This document shows, in pieces, positions 1-9,193 of a DNA stretch of 64,000 nucleotides. This stretch comes from Marinobacter sp. S6332 (lineage in GTDB: Bacteria > Pseudomonadota > Gammaproteobacteria > Pseudomonadales > Oleiphilaceae), in NCBI RefSeq assembly GCF_023016045.1, contig NZ_JALKAP010000002.1:372001-436000 (forward strand), read 5' to 3'. Each line of letters opens with the position of its first letter. Position 1 is the first letter of the stretch. The position numbers and the translations under genes were made by a program. Under the pieces are notes generated by a model that searched no databases, was not told the DNA's origin, and was given only the letters and a program-made list of their open reading frames with translations.

Positions 1-2046
1 CAATTCCGGGTTGAAGGGGTTAGAACCAATATCAGCTTTTTGCAGGCTTTGTTGTCGCAATCCGACGTTGCGGATAACAGTGTGTATACCCGTTATGTGG
101 ACGACCAGATGGCGGCACTAGTTGCAGAGTGCGAGCAGGAACACCCTCGCCTGTATTCCACCACAGAGCCAGCCCAAAAATCCGACAACACCAAGCCCTC
201 GGCAGAGGCTCCGGAAGGCACAGAGGCTGCCTTGGCTCCCATGCAGGGGCAATTGATCAAGGCTCTGGTGGCGGTAGGGGAAAGCGTCCACAAGGGCCAG
301 ACCCTCGCCATTATTGAAGCCATGAAAATGGAGCATGAGATACAAGCCTCCGTTGCAGGCAGCGTTCACAGCCTTCCACTTGAACATGGCGACTACGTGA
401 GCGAAGGCCAGGCAATTGCCTTTATCGAGCCTGGCGAGGGAACCCAAAACATAGAGACAACCGAGAAGACGGTCGACCTGAACCATATCCGCCCGGATCT
501 GGCAGAGTCCTTCGAGCGTCACCGATTAACTCAAGATGAAGCTCGCCCTGAAGTTATGGCTAAGCGCCACAAGCGGGGCATGCTGTCGGCACGGGAAAAT
601 GTTGCCAACATCTGCGACCCGGGCAGCTTCATGGAATACGGCGCCCTCACCTTCGCAGCCCAGCGTAAGCGCCGATCCGCAGAAGAGTTGATGCAATCCA
701 CACCGGCCGATGGTTTAGTAACAGGGGTGGGCGCTGTAAATGGTGACAGCTTCGGTGAAGAACAGGCTCGTTGCGCCGTGCTGGCCTACGATTACACCGT
801 ACTGGCCGGCACCCAAGGCACAATGAACCACCGCAAGACCGACCGGATTCTGCATGTGGCGGAAGAGCAACACTTGCCGGTGATCTTCTTCACCGAAGGT
901 GGCGGTGGCCGACCCGGCGATACCGATGATGCAACTCTGATCGCGGGCCTGCACACGCCCAGCTTTTTGCAATACGCCAGGTTAAGCGCACTTGCACCAC
1001 GCATTGCCATAGTGTCTGGGCGCTGTTTTGCCGGCAACGCAGTGTTCGCCGGCTCCAGTGACTTACTTATCGCCACACGCAACTCCAGCTTGGGTATGGC
1101 AGGCCCGGCAATGATTGAGGGTGGCGGCTTGGGCATATTCGCGCCAGAAGATGTTGGCCCTATGTCTGTTCAGGTAGCTAACGGCGTAGTGGATTGCTTG
1201 GTAGAAAACGAACAAGAGGCCGCTCAAGTAGCCCGCAAGCTCATGTCCTATTTTCAGGGGCCCACCGCTGACTGGCAGTGCGACGACCAACGCCTGTTAC
1301 GTTCAAGCATTCCGGAAAACCGTCTGCGCTCCTATGACATTCGTGCATTGATTCAAACGTTGGCCGACAGTGAAAGCTATACCGAGCTTCGGCCAAACTT
1401 CGCACCCGGCATGGTCACTGCTTTCGCCCGCATAGAAGGCCGCCCCGTTGGAATCATTGCCAACGATCCGAGACACCTTGGCGGTGCCATTGATGCTAAT
1501 GGTTCAGACAAAGCCGCACGGTTCATGCAGTTGTGCGACGCGTTTGATGTGCCACTGGTAAGCCTGTGCGACACCCCGGGCTTCATGGTTGGGCCAGAGG
1601 CCGAGAAATCCGGATTGGTCCGACACACCAGCCGCCTGTTTGTGACGGCAGCCAGCCTGCAGATTCCCGTGTTCACCGTTGTGCTGCGCAAAGGTTATGG
1701 GCTGGGTGCCATGGGCATGGCCGCTGGCTCCTTCCACAACCCTTTCTTCACCGTAGCATGGCCTACTGGCGAGTTTGGTGGCATGGGGCTGGAAGGCGCT
1801 GTTCGCTTGGGATACAAGAATGAACTGGCGAAGGCAGGTGACGAAGCCGCACAAAAAGCGCTGTTTGAAAAACTAGTTGCCAAGCACTACGAACAAGGCA
1901 AAGCCTTGAACATGGCAGTATCACTGGAGATTGATGCAGTTATCGACCCATTCGAAACCAGAAGCTGGATTATTAGGGGCCTCAAGTCCGTTAAAAAAGC
2001 AGGGCCAACGCAAGCCCGCCGCCGACCAATGATCGATACTTGGTAG
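1..2046 (+). CDS. Single-chain acyl-CoA carboxylase (biotin carboxylase end, BCCP and carboxyltransferase domains), 5' truncated by the window
   Basis: The frame is open from base 1. The residues before the first possible start (a TTG at 40) read like the end of a biotin carboxylase domain (VEGVRTNISFLQALL), so the gene begins upstream of the window. About 70-130 residues after that TTG is a biotinyl domain with the EAMKM motif; the biotin-accepting lysine codon is 325-327. The rest, to TGA-free stop at 2044-2046, is a carboxyltransferase of the AccD/propionyl-CoA type with both halves (N and C subdomains) and Gly-rich oxyanion loops (GGGGRPGD, GYGLGAMGMAAG). Acyl-CoA carboxylases usually split these activities over two or three subunits; a single chain resembles the long-chain acyl-CoA carboxylase architecture. 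The acyl substrate cannot be told from sequence. A thioesterase follows 32 bases downstream, probably co-transcribed. Confidence 0.88.
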   Translation, partial: QFRVEGVRTNISFLQALLSQSDVADNSVYTRYVDDQMAALVAECEQEHPRLYSTTEPAQKSDNTKPSAEAPEGTEAALAPMQGQLIKALVAVGESVHKGQTLAIIEAMKMEHEIQASVAGSVHSLPLEHGDYVSEGQAIAFIEPGEGTQNIETTEKTVDLNHIRPDLAESFERHRLTQDEARPEVMAKRHKRGMLSARENVANICDPGSFMEYGALTFAAQRKRRSAEELMQSTPADGLVTGVGAVNGDSFGEEQARCAVLAYDYTVLAGTQGTMNHRKTDRILHVAEEQHLPVIFFTEGGGGRPGDTDDATLIAGLHTPSFLQYARLSALAPRIAIVSGRCFAGNAVFAGSSDLLIATRNSSLGMAGPAMIEGGGLGIFAPEDVGPMSVQVANGVVDCLVENEQEAAQVARKLMSYFQGPTADWQCDDQRLLRSSIPENRLRSYDIRALIQTLADSESYTELRPNFAPGMVTAFARIEGRPVGIIANDPRHLGGAIDANGSDKAARFMQLCDAFDVPLVSLCDTPGFMVGPEAEKSGLVRHTSRLFVTAASLQIPVFTVVLRKGYGLGAMGMAAGSFHNPFFTVAWPTGEFGGMGLEGAVRLGYKNELAKAGDEAAQKALFEKLVAKHYEQGKALNMAVSLEIDAVIDPFETRSWIIRGLKSVKKAGPTQARRRPMIDTW

Positions 2047-2078
2047 ACAGGTCCTTTTGACGAATAAGGAAAGCAGAC

Positions 2079-2576
2079 ATGACACAGACACCTGAAATGC
2101 CAAAACAAGAGCCAGCTGCTGCCAAGCCATTTCGGTATTTTATGAAGGTTCGATATAGCGAATGCGATGCGCAACTCGTCGTTTTTAACGCCCGTTACGG
2201 GGACTATATCGAGTTGGCAGCGACAGAGTTTCTTTACCTATTGGGTGCCGGGTTACCAAACCTTGAGGCTACTTTTGACTATCAGGTAGTGAAGCTGACC
2301 ATTGAGTGGAAGGCGCCGGCTCGTTATCGCGACATACTGGAAATTGGCGTTCGGGCTACCCATTTGGGCAATACATCTTTCGAGTTGACGACCGAGTTTC
2401 GAAATGCAGAAACCGGTCAGTTTCTGGCCACCGGCGAGCTGATTGGAGTAGCTGTACATCCGGAAACCGTCGAAAAGATTACTATTCCTGAAGCCATGAA
2501 GCACGCCATGAAGAGCGGCGCGCAAGGCAAATTTATTGACCATGCGGGGCTATATACAGCCCCACAAGACCACTGA
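2079..2576 (+). CDS. Acyl-CoA thioesterase, 4HBT/YbgC-like hotdog fold
   Basis: A 165-residue hotdog protein. The segment YSECDAQLVVFNARYGDYIE near residues 26-45 matches the 4-hydroxybenzoyl-CoA thioesterase signature, with the Asp of ECDAQ in the position of the usual catalytic acid. Such enzymes hydrolyse acyl-CoA thioesters in the cytoplasm. The ATG at 2079 follows a good ribosome site (AAGGAAAG) and lies 32 bases after the carboxylase stop, so the two are likely one operon acting on the same acyl-CoA family. The substrate is unknown. The first 20 residues (Pro/Gln-rich) precede the fold and may be disordered. Confidence 0.8.
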   Translation: MTQTPEMPKQEPAAAKPFRYFMKVRYSECDAQLVVFNARYGDYIELAATEFLYLLGAGLPNLEATFDYQVVKLTIEWKAPARYRDILEIGVRATHLGNTSFELTTEFRNAETGQFLATGELIGVAVHPETVEKITIPEAMKHAMKSGAQGKFIDHAGLYTAPQDH

Positions 2577-2591
2577 AAGGAAGCATCAAGA

Positions 2592-3155
2592 TCAATACGC
2601 CCAAACCAACGCCATTAACACACCCCACGCCAGCAGTGAGGCCGCCATCACCGTGTAGGTAACAGACATAGTAAGCACATCGTCTGGGCTGCGGTGGCAT
2701 AGCGATCTCAAGCCTTGATACACGAGGGTGCAGGAAAGCGCCATCGCCGCGAAAACCGCCAACACGTTGAGAGCCAATACCGGCACAAGCAATGTCAGCG
2801 AAGATAACCAAAGCGGAATGGGCGCTATTGCGGCAAGTAAATAGGCATCGTTGTAGCTGACCTTTAACTTATGGCTTTCTACAACGCCGTGTATTAGCCA
2901 GCCCATTACAAAGAAGGTCAACAATTCTGCGAGAAAGAGAATGGTCGTTATAAAGCGCCACTCTTTTCCGCCGAAGCCGGTAATAAAGTCATCACCATAA
3001 TGGGTGCCCGCGTAATAGAGCATCACAGGTGGCAAGAGCGACAGGGGCACTACAACAAACCATGCAAGCATAGGAATAGAGAACTGCCTACGCTGGAGTT
3101 CGGCCCAGCCCCCATTGCTGGAAAACGGAAGCTTAAGCATGCTTGAAACGTTCAT
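2592..3155 (-). CDS. Yip1-family integral membrane protein
   Basis: A 187-residue protein with about five hydrophobic segments and little else. The layout (a short soluble N-terminus, membrane segments, an acidic-polar loop GTHYGDDFITGFGG) resembles bacterial Yip1/DUF1282 proteins, whose role is not established. It has a strong ribosome site (AGGAGG before the ATG at 3155) and is convergent with the thioesterase, only 15 bases away. It is divergent from the NnrS gene at 3274, sharing a 118-base promoter region. The family call is from sequence character only. Confidence 0.6.
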   Translation of the reverse strand: MNVSSMLKLPFSSNGGWAELQRRQFSIPMLAWFVVVPLSLLPPVMLYYAGTHYGDDFITGFGGKEWRFITTILFLAELLTFFVMGWLIHGVVESHKLKVSYNDAYLLAAIAPIPLWLSSLTLLVPVLALNVLAVFAAMALSCTLVYQGLRSLCHRSPDDVLTMSVTYTVMAASLLAWGVLMALVWAY

Positions 3156-3273
3156 TGTGAACCTCCTTGCTCTCGGGTGAGTGCATTTGCCTCACGGGAC
3201 AGCTTTTGCAATATTATGATGGCTTTTACTTATTCTTTTTAGGCGCCTTTCGCCAAACCGTCAATAAACCGGA

Positions 3274-4434
3274 ATGACCTTGAACAACTCAAGCAACAAG
3301 CGTACGCAAAAACCCCAAGCCTTTTGGCTGTTTTTTCCCGCCGCAAGCCTGCTGGCTGCGCTGGCTGTACCACTCTCTGTTTGGGCAGTCTGGTCGGGCA
3401 CGGGATGGCCAGCGGGATTGCTTGGTGCCGGGCATGGCCATGAACTGATTTTCGGATTTGCGCTGGCCCTGATCGCTGGCTATACGCTTGGCCCGCAACC
3501 CCATACTGTGCTCTACCCTCTTTTTGGCCTATGGCTAGCAGCACGGCTAAGTTGGACTCTGTTCCCACACAGCCTTCTAGCCCAGCTTCTAGGCCCTTCT
3601 TTTGCACTGCTACTAGCTTGGCACGTAGTGCCTCGCTTCAATGCCGCAAAGAAGTGGCGCAATAAAATGGTGGGGCCGCTCATTCTATTGATTTGTTTAC
3701 TCGCGGTCGTTTTCTGGCTTTCAACAACACTGGCAGTAGCGCGTACATTTTGGCTGCCAGGCCCTTTCGCCCTGATGCATTCCGCCATCGTTGGGTTGTT
3801 GCTATTAATGACCTTCATGGGCGGGCGGCTCATTGCCCCGGCGGTAGCGGGCACTCTGGAGAAAAAAGGCATTCCTCTGGAAGCTCGGGTTCAGCCTCGA
3901 ATCGAGGGCCTGTTAATCCTTGCGCTAGGAAGTTCCATTTTTTTCATGGTATTTCCAGCGGCGAATCCTCTAACCGGAACTTTATTGATATGTGCTTCAG
4001 GGTTAATTGCCTTACGCACACTGCGCTGGAAGCTATGGCTCTGCCCGGAGCGCCCTGATTTACTGGTCTTGGCGCTGGGGTATATTTGGCTTGCCGTTGG
4101 TGCTTTTGCTACAGGCTTGATGCTGCTGCACGGGCAATCGATGGCCCCTGCCCTCCATTTGATTACCATCGGAGCGCTGGGAACCTTATCTTCCAGCGTA
4201 ATGCTTCGCCTGGCTTGGCAAAGAAGCCATCGCAGGCCACCGCCTGCGGGAGAAGTTCTACCCATTGCAACCCTTTTAGCTATCGCTGCGATTAGCCGGT
4301 TTATCGCGGGTGCCTCGCCCTTTAGCTCGCCCATATTGTTATGGCTCTCTGCAAGTGCCTGGGCGCTGGCTTACCTATGGGTAACTGTTAGGCTGCTTAT
4401 TCTCGCTAAACATGCAAAAAGCCGCCGGAAATGA
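3274..4434 (+). CDS. NnrS-family haem/copper membrane protein
   Basis: A 386-residue protein with about twelve predicted membrane segments. The segment GAGHGHELIFGFALALIAGY near residues 51-70 matches the characteristic NnrS histidine motif. NnrS proteins are found with denitrification genes and are linked to tolerance of nitric oxide; their chemistry is not fully settled. A second, distinct NnrS lies at 12617. The start is uncertain because the ATG at 3274 has only a weak GGA upstream. It is followed by the narK promoter region, which fits a nitrogen-oxide block. Confidence 0.85.
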   Translation: MTLNNSSNKRTQKPQAFWLFFPAASLLAALAVPLSVWAVWSGTGWPAGLLGAGHGHELIFGFALALIAGYTLGPQPHTVLYPLFGLWLAARLSWTLFPHSLLAQLLGPSFALLLAWHVVPRFNAAKKWRNKMVGPLILLICLLAVVFWLSTTLAVARTFWLPGPFALMHSAIVGLLLLMTFMGGRLIAPAVAGTLEKKGIPLEARVQPRIEGLLILALGSSIFFMVFPAANPLTGTLLICASGLIALRTLRWKLWLCPERPDLLVLALGYIWLAVGAFATGLMLLHGQSMAPALHLITIGALGTLSSSVMLRLAWQRSHRRPPPAGEVLPIATLLAIAAISRFIAGASPFSSPILLWLSASAWALAYLWVTVRLLILAKHAKSRRK

Positions 4435-4476
4435 GTGGCTACCTCTCCTGAGCCAAGCGCACTAATGATTACCCAC

Positions 4477-4492
4477 TTGGTAATATCACCAA
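4477..4492. promoter_or_regulatory. Palindrome between nnrS and narK
   Basis: TTGGTAATATCACCAA is an inverted repeat with 5-base arms (TTGGT / ACCAA) around a 6-base centre, 91 bases upstream of the ANR box. A second palindrome, TACCCACTTGGTA, overlaps its left arm (4470-4482). It lies in a non-coding region before a nitrate/nitrite transporter, so a nitrogen-oxide regulator is possible, but it does not match the NarL 7-2-7 layout well. The binding protein is unknown. Confidence 0.3.
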
Positions 4493-4582
4493 GGCATCCT
4501 ATTGAATTATATATAGTTATAGCCCCTAATTCCGGCACGAACAAAACCCACTTAAACCACTCGCCTTTCAACTAAACTTTCC

Positions 4583-4596
4583 TTGATAAATATCAT
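4583..4596. promoter_or_regulatory. ANR/FNR-type box upstream of narK
   Basis: TTGATAAATATCAT matches the FNR/ANR consensus TTGAT-N4-ATCAA with one mismatch in the last base. It lies 96 bases before the chosen narK start. Activation under low oxygen would fit the neighbouring genes. Confidence 0.65.
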
Positions 4597-4691
4597 GAAT
4601 GGACAAGCGCTTCGCTTTGCACAATGGTATCAAGAAGCCCGAAAACCGCGCCCAATGCGGTACAGGGCAGGTTAACCAAGGGAGTATTGTT

Positions 4692-6284
4692 ATGGCTAAA
4701 ACCAACGCCGACATCGAGCACTGGGATGTCGAAAACGAAGAATTCTGGGAGAAAGAAGGCAAGCGAATTGCCTCCCGCAACCTTTGGATATCCATCCCTA
4801 GCCTGCTCTTGGGGTTTGCGGTATGGCTAATGTGGGGAATGATCACTACCCAGATGAAAAACTTGGGTTTTGATTTCAGCATCGAGCAGCTTTTCACTCT
4901 CTCGGCGATTGCTGGTTTGTCTGGTGCCACCTTGCGGATACCGGCGTCATTCATGATCAAAATTGCCGGCGGCCGGAACACGATTTTCCTGACCACAGCC
5001 TTGCTGATGATCCCTGCGGCAGGCACCGGCTTTGCTTTGATGAACCCGGATACACCCTTCATCGTATTCCAGGCACTGGCGTTGTTGTCCGGTATTGGTG
5101 GCGGTAACTTCGCCTGCTCCATGAGCAACATCAGTTCCTTCTACCCCAAGAGCAAACAAGGTTATGGCCTTGGTATGAATGCCGGTCTAGGCAACTTCGG
5201 CGTTACTACTATGCAGATCCTAATTCCGCTGGTAATGACTGTTGGTATGTTCGGGTTTCTAGCGGGCGGCCCCATGGAACTGCAAAGCCCAAGCGGCACG
5301 CTGATCGGCCGGATTGAAGCCGGCACAGATACCTGGATCCAGAACGCCGGGTTCATTTGGTTGGTTTTCCTAATCCCTCTGGCCTTTGCCGGTTGGTTCG
5401 GCATGAATAACCTAAAAGTTGTTACCCCCAACCCTGGCAACCCTGCCTCGGCTTTCGGCAAGATCCTCGGTCTTTACGGCGTGGGTATTCTGACCTCTAT
5501 TGCAGGTGTGTGGGCGCTTAGCATCATGAATATGTGGTTGGCACTGCCACTGACCATTATTCTAACTGTGGTTCTGCTGCGCCTGATTCCCGGTGACATC
5601 AAGCCCAACATCAAAAACCAGTTTGCCATTTTTAGCAATAAACACACTTGGTCTATGACCGTACTGTACATCCTGACCTTCGGCTCGTTCATTGGCTTCT
5701 CAGCAGCACTACCACTGTCTATCGGCGTTATCTTTGGCAATATGATGGAAGTAGCGGCAGACGGCACCGTTACCCGCGTGGTTAACCCGGATGCACCCAG
5801 CGCACTGACCTGGGCGTGGATGGGGCCATTCGTAGGTGCGCTGATTCGCCCAGTAGGCGGCTGGATCTCCGATAAGATGGGCGGCTCTATTGTTACTCAG
5901 ATCATTTCTGTGGTGATGGTTGCGGCCTCTGTGGCAACCGGCTATGTGATGATGCTGGCCTACAACTCCACCGATCCCAACAGCTACTTTGCGCTGTTCC
6001 TGATCCTGTTCATTGTAATGTTTGCTGCTAGCGGCATCGGCAACGGCTCTACTTTCCGCAGCATCGGCTTTATTTTCAACCAGCAGCAGAAGGGCCCGGT
6101 ACTTGGCTGGACCAGTGCCATCGCGGCCTACGGAGCCTTCATAGCGCCCAAACTACTGGGCCAGCAGATTCAGGCAGGCACTCCGGAAGTCGCCATGTAC
6201 GGTTTTGCGGTGTTCTACGCCCTCTGCCTCGTGGTGAACTGGTGGTTCTACCTGCGCAAAGGGGCTTACATCAAGAACCCTTAA
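4692..6284 (+). CDS. narK: NarK-type nitrate/nitrite transporter (MFS)
   Basis: Inner-membrane transporter of the nitrate/nitrite porter family, 530 residues from the ATG at 4692. That start has a ribosome site (AAGGGAG) and replaces an unsupported start 93 bases upstream. The nitrate signature is clear: GIGGGNFACSMSNISSFYPK near residues 135-155 and NAGLGNFGV soon after; TLRIPASF carries the membrane arginine expected to bind the anion. A hydrophilic amino-terminal stretch of about 35 residues precedes the first membrane segment. A strong terminator follows at 6315. The preceding ANR box suggests anaerobic induction. Nitrate uptake and nitrite export cannot be told apart from sequence. Confidence 0.9.
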   Translation: MAKTNADIEHWDVENEEFWEKEGKRIASRNLWISIPSLLLGFAVWLMWGMITTQMKNLGFDFSIEQLFTLSAIAGLSGATLRIPASFMIKIAGGRNTIFLTTALLMIPAAGTGFALMNPDTPFIVFQALALLSGIGGGNFACSMSNISSFYPKSKQGYGLGMNAGLGNFGVTTMQILIPLVMTVGMFGFLAGGPMELQSPSGTLIGRIEAGTDTWIQNAGFIWLVFLIPLAFAGWFGMNNLKVVTPNPGNPASAFGKILGLYGVGILTSIAGVWALSIMNMWLALPLTIILTVVLLRLIPGDIKPNIKNQFAIFSNKHTWSMTVLYILTFGSFIGFSAALPLSIGVIFGNMMEVAADGTVTRVVNPDAPSALTWAWMGPFVGALIRPVGGWISDKMGGSIVTQIISVVMVAASVATGYVMMLAYNSTDPNSYFALFLILFIVMFAASGIGNGSTFRSIGFIFNQQQKGPVLGWTSAIAAYGAFIAPKLLGQQIQAGTPEVAMYGFAVFYALCLVVNWWFYLRKGAYIKNP

Positions 6285-6314
6285 GCCCTAAATGTAAAAC
6301 ACACAAGTAAATAG

Positions 6315-6351
6315 AAAGCCCGCCGGAGGATAAAACTCCGGCGGGCTTTTT
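6315..6351 (+). terminator. Rho-independent terminator after narK
   Basis: The arms AAAGCCCGCCGGAG and CTCCGGCGGGC form a near-perfect GC-rich stem with a 7-base loop, followed by a run of T. It ends the narK transcript. Confidence 0.92.
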
Positions 6352-6484
6352 GCTGTTGCCTGAAAAGTTTTCCGCAAACACTGATTCACATCAAACTATT
6401 CATTTGGCGCAGACCATCAATGCACCGCCAATGCCTTACACTGAAGCATATACCTTTAATCTTGCCCAAGGAGAGGATGGAGCC

Positions 6485-6865
6485 ATGTTGAAACACGTTT
6501 CCGCTCCGGATCATGGCACGCCGCCAAACACATCAATCCGCTTCATACAAACCAACAAAGACAATGTGCTCGCCTTTGAAATAGACGGTGTGATGTCGTC
6601 AGAAGAAATGCCTGGCGTGATCAGAAAAATGGAAGACTTTCTTGCGGGCCAAAATAAGGTGCGACTGCTTAATCGGATAAAACATTTCGGCGGCTTCGAT
6701 CCGGCGATTTTCAACCCACTGTTTCCTGATATCGACATGCGCACTTTCACTGTGGCCATGGAAGAGGATGCATGGGCATGGCTTGAAGCCGAACCGGCCG
6801 AGGTGTACACCTTGATCAACAACAAAGCCCCGCCGGGATTGCTCCAGGCGGGGCTTAGGTACTAG
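6485..6865 (+). CDS. SpoIIAA-like (STAS-fold) protein
   Basis: A 126-residue protein. The motif layout (VLAFEIDGVMSSEEMPGVIRK, then a short strand, then GGFDPAIFN) fits the SpoIIAA-like family, distant relatives of anti-sigma antagonists with a STAS-type fold. The ATG at 6485 is preceded by AAGGAGAGG, and translation from the earlier possible start at 6350 would run through the narK terminator, so the short form is chosen. Members are often near stress and membrane genes; function is unknown. It faces the next gene tail to tail, 18 bases away. Confidence 0.6.
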   Translation: MLKHVSAPDHGTPPNTSIRFIQTNKDNVLAFEIDGVMSSEEMPGVIRKMEDFLAGQNKVRLLNRIKHFGGFDPAIFNPLFPDIDMRTFTVAMEEDAWAWLEAEPAEVYTLINNKAPPGLLQAGLRY

Positions 6866-6883
6866 CTTTATTACGTCAGCACA

Positions 6884-8389
6884 TCAAGCCTTGCCAAGTG
6901 CGGCTTTACGCTGGCGCTCCTCTTCCTCAATCTGCAGGTCGACAGAAGACACTTCATACTCTTCCGCAAAGCCGGACTCAGGCTCTTTCAGCCACATCAG
7001 GCAAAGTACCCAGCTTATGAAGGCTCCGCCAGCAATGATGAAGAAGAACTGACTAGGGGTAACGAAGGTGAAGATAGTCAGGTAGACCACTGCTCCCACG
7101 TTGCCATAAGCACCCGCCATACCTGATATTTGCCCGGTTAGGCGGCGCTTGATCGACGGGATAATACCGAAGGTTGCACCTTCTGCCCCCTGTACAAAGA
7201 AGGAAGTGAATACTGTAATGCCCACGGCGATGATCAGCGGCCAACTGGAGTTAAGCAAACCCATCAGCGCAAAGCCCACACAAATACCGAACATGTAGCT
7301 GAGCATCACGAAGCGGCGGTTACCCATACGGTCGGAAACCATACCACCCATGGGGCGGGCCACTAGGTTAACGAAAGCAAAGGAAGCTGCAACCATACCA
7401 GCAGCTGCCGCACTCAGGCTCCAGGTTTCCTCGAAGAACATCGGCAACATAGATACCACCGCCAGTTCTGCGCCAAAGTTTGCAAAGTAGGTGCTGTTCA
7501 GAGCGGCAACGCTGTTGAACGGGTACTTGTCGTCCTCGGGAACACCTTTCTTCAGGATTGGCAGGTTCACTCGCAAAATCTGTACAACCTGATATAGCAC
7601 AATGGCCACAATCACACCGTAAGCGATGATCGCACCAGTAACACTCAGGTAGCCCATGTTCTGGATGCGCCAAACAAGGATTGCCAGAACACCAATCAAA
7701 GGTATGGTCCAAAGAATCAATTTAACCATGTCACCCCAGGTGCTGACTTCCAGCGCACTGGCTTTGCGAGGCTTACGGTGTACGGTTCCCGCAGGGCCGT
7801 CGGTAACAGCAAACCAGTAATACACGCCATAAAGCGCCATCACGATAGCACTCTGGGCAATAGCCCAGCGCCAGCCGTCGTCGCCGCCGTACATTTGCAG
7901 CGCAATAGTAGGCAAAGTAATTGCGGCAGCAGCAGAACCAAAATTTCCCCAACCTGCGTAAAAACCCTCGGCGAAGCCAATATCGCGGGGTTTGAACCAC
8001 ATGGCTGTCATATGTATACCTACCACAAAGCTCGCGCCAATGGAGCTGAGTACCAAACGGCTAACCAATAACTGGGTCATGGTGTCGCCAAAGGCGAAGG
8101 TGAGTGCCGGAATCGACATCAGAATCATCAGAATTGAGAACACCCGGCGAGGGCCGAAGCGGTCAAGAGCCATGCCCACGATAATGCGGGCCGGAATCGT
8201 CAAAGCCACGTTACAAATGGCGAAGAGGCGAAGGTCATCCGGGGTCAGCCAGTCAACGCTCTTAAGCATACTCGACGCCAACGGCGCCATGTTGAACCAC
8301 ACATAGAATGTGATAAAAAACGCAATCCAGGTCAGGTGCAGTGCCTTGATCTCTGGATTTTTAAAACGGAATACGTCTGCAACTCTCAT
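6884..8389 (-). CDS. NarK/NasA-family nitrate/nitrite MFS transporter
   Basis: A 501-residue transporter with twelve membrane segments. IPARIIVGMALDRFGPR carries the family's arginine and the loop 2-3 MFS motif; GFYAGWGNFGSAAAA matches the nitrate signature. It differs clearly from the other two transporters here: a long insert of about 60 residues with extra membrane segments near residues 220-280, and an acidic, Gln/Glu-rich C-terminal tail. It lies 50 bases downstream of the universal stress gene on the same strand, so it is probably expressed with it from the ANR box at 8991. Confidence 0.85.
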   Translation of the reverse strand: MRVADVFRFKNPEIKALHLTWIAFFITFYVWFNMAPLASSMLKSVDWLTPDDLRLFAICNVALTIPARIIVGMALDRFGPRRVFSILMILMSIPALTFAFGDTMTQLLVSRLVLSSIGASFVVGIHMTAMWFKPRDIGFAEGFYAGWGNFGSAAAAITLPTIALQMYGGDDGWRWAIAQSAIVMALYGVYYWFAVTDGPAGTVHRKPRKASALEVSTWGDMVKLILWTIPLIGVLAILVWRIQNMGYLSVTGAIIAYGVIVAIVLYQVVQILRVNLPILKKGVPEDDKYPFNSVAALNSTYFANFGAELAVVSMLPMFFEETWSLSAAAAGMVAASFAFVNLVARPMGGMVSDRMGNRRFVMLSYMFGICVGFALMGLLNSSWPLIIAVGITVFTSFFVQGAEGATFGIIPSIKRRLTGQISGMAGAYGNVGAVVYLTIFTFVTPSQFFFIIAGGAFISWVLCLMWLKEPESGFAEEYEVSSVDLQIEEEERQRKAALGKA

Positions 8390-8439
8390 TTCAGCCTCCG
8401 GGGGCTTTCAGCTCTATCTGTATTCTTCAGCTTTTCTAA

Positions 8440-8901
8440 TTAGTGACTTGGCAGAATCAGGAGTGGGCACTGCACCCGCCGAGCCAAAAATGAACTCACT
8501 TTGCCGAATGTCATGTAATCCAGTTCGTCCACAAAATAAGTGAGTGAGCGAGCAATTAAGCCACCATCAACTTCGTCACTGTGACGGGCAATAACCAACA
8601 TGCCGGGCTTCACCTTTTCATCCGCTGCATAGAGCAACATCTTTCGGGCATCACCCTCCAGAAGTAGTGTTTCCGATGCAATTCCCTCTTTCTCGCATAC
8701 CTCTCTGGCTTCAAGAAGGTGTCGCTTGAGCTCGTTCAGCTCTTCCTGAAACAGGTCTTCATTGCTGGATGTGATGTCCCGGGGGTTTTCTGCCACAGCC
8801 ACCAGAGTGATCTGCGGTTTCAGCTCGCGAAACATCGTAATCGTCTGAACCAGCGCCAGCTTTGCGTTTCTGGAGCCATCGTAGGCAATCATGATTTTCA
8901 T
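8440..8901 (-). CDS. Universal stress protein (UspA family)
   Basis: A 153-residue cytoplasmic protein. MKIMIAYDGSRNAKLAL at the start is the family's first strand and ATP/AMP-loop; the typical C-terminal GxxS/T pattern is only loosely kept (FGKVSSFLARR), followed by VQCPLLILP. The ATG at 8901 (GGAGAC ribosome site) is preferred over an upstream ATG that would add eight unrelated residues. An ANR box lies about 90 bases upstream, and the nitrate transporter follows 50 bases downstream. Usp proteins near anaerobic genes in pseudomonads support survival without oxygen, which is inference here. Confidence 0.85.
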   Translation of the reverse strand: MKIMIAYDGSRNAKLALVQTITMFRELKPQITLVAVAENPRDITSSNEDLFQEELNELKRHLLEAREVCEKEGIASETLLLEGDARKMLLYAADEKVKPGMLVIARHSDEVDGGLIARSLTYFVDELDYMTFGKVSSFLARRVQCPLLILPSH

Positions 8902-8990
8902 AGCAGTCTCCGAAGGTGGCCACACCTAACTTGCGCGCGCCGCCAATTGATATTGGTCAGCATTAGCCCACACTCCATAGCGGCCTATAA

Positions 8991-9004
8991 TTGACTTAAA
9001 TCAA
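8991..9004. promoter_or_regulatory. ANR/FNR-type box between usp and an MFS transporter
   Basis: TTGACTTAAATCAA matches TTGAT-N4-ATCAA with one mismatch. It lies in the divergent region between the usp gene (start 8901) and the transporter at 9194 and could serve either. A weaker half-match, TTGATATTGGTCAG, is at 8946-8959, nearer to usp. Confidence 0.65.
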
Positions 9005-9193
9005 AAACATCGCCAGCTACCCCACCAGAGCAATTAGATCACTACCTCCTTCCGGGTAAACCTGCCATAGGGCTACCACCAGTCCGCCCTGCAGGAGGTA
9101 CCCCTAATGCCCCGACACCAAAAACACAGTTTTTGATACCTTTAACGAAGCAATAAACCAAGGCCTAAAAACGCAGAAAGGATGGCCATAGCG

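Noticed and set aside
40..42. TTG as the start of the first gene
   Set aside because: The frame is open to base 1 and the residues before it continue a biotin carboxylase C-terminus, so this is not a start.
6350..6484. Longer form of the SpoIIAA-like protein
   Set aside because: It would begin in the narK terminator and has no ribosome site; AAGGAGAGG marks the start at 6485.
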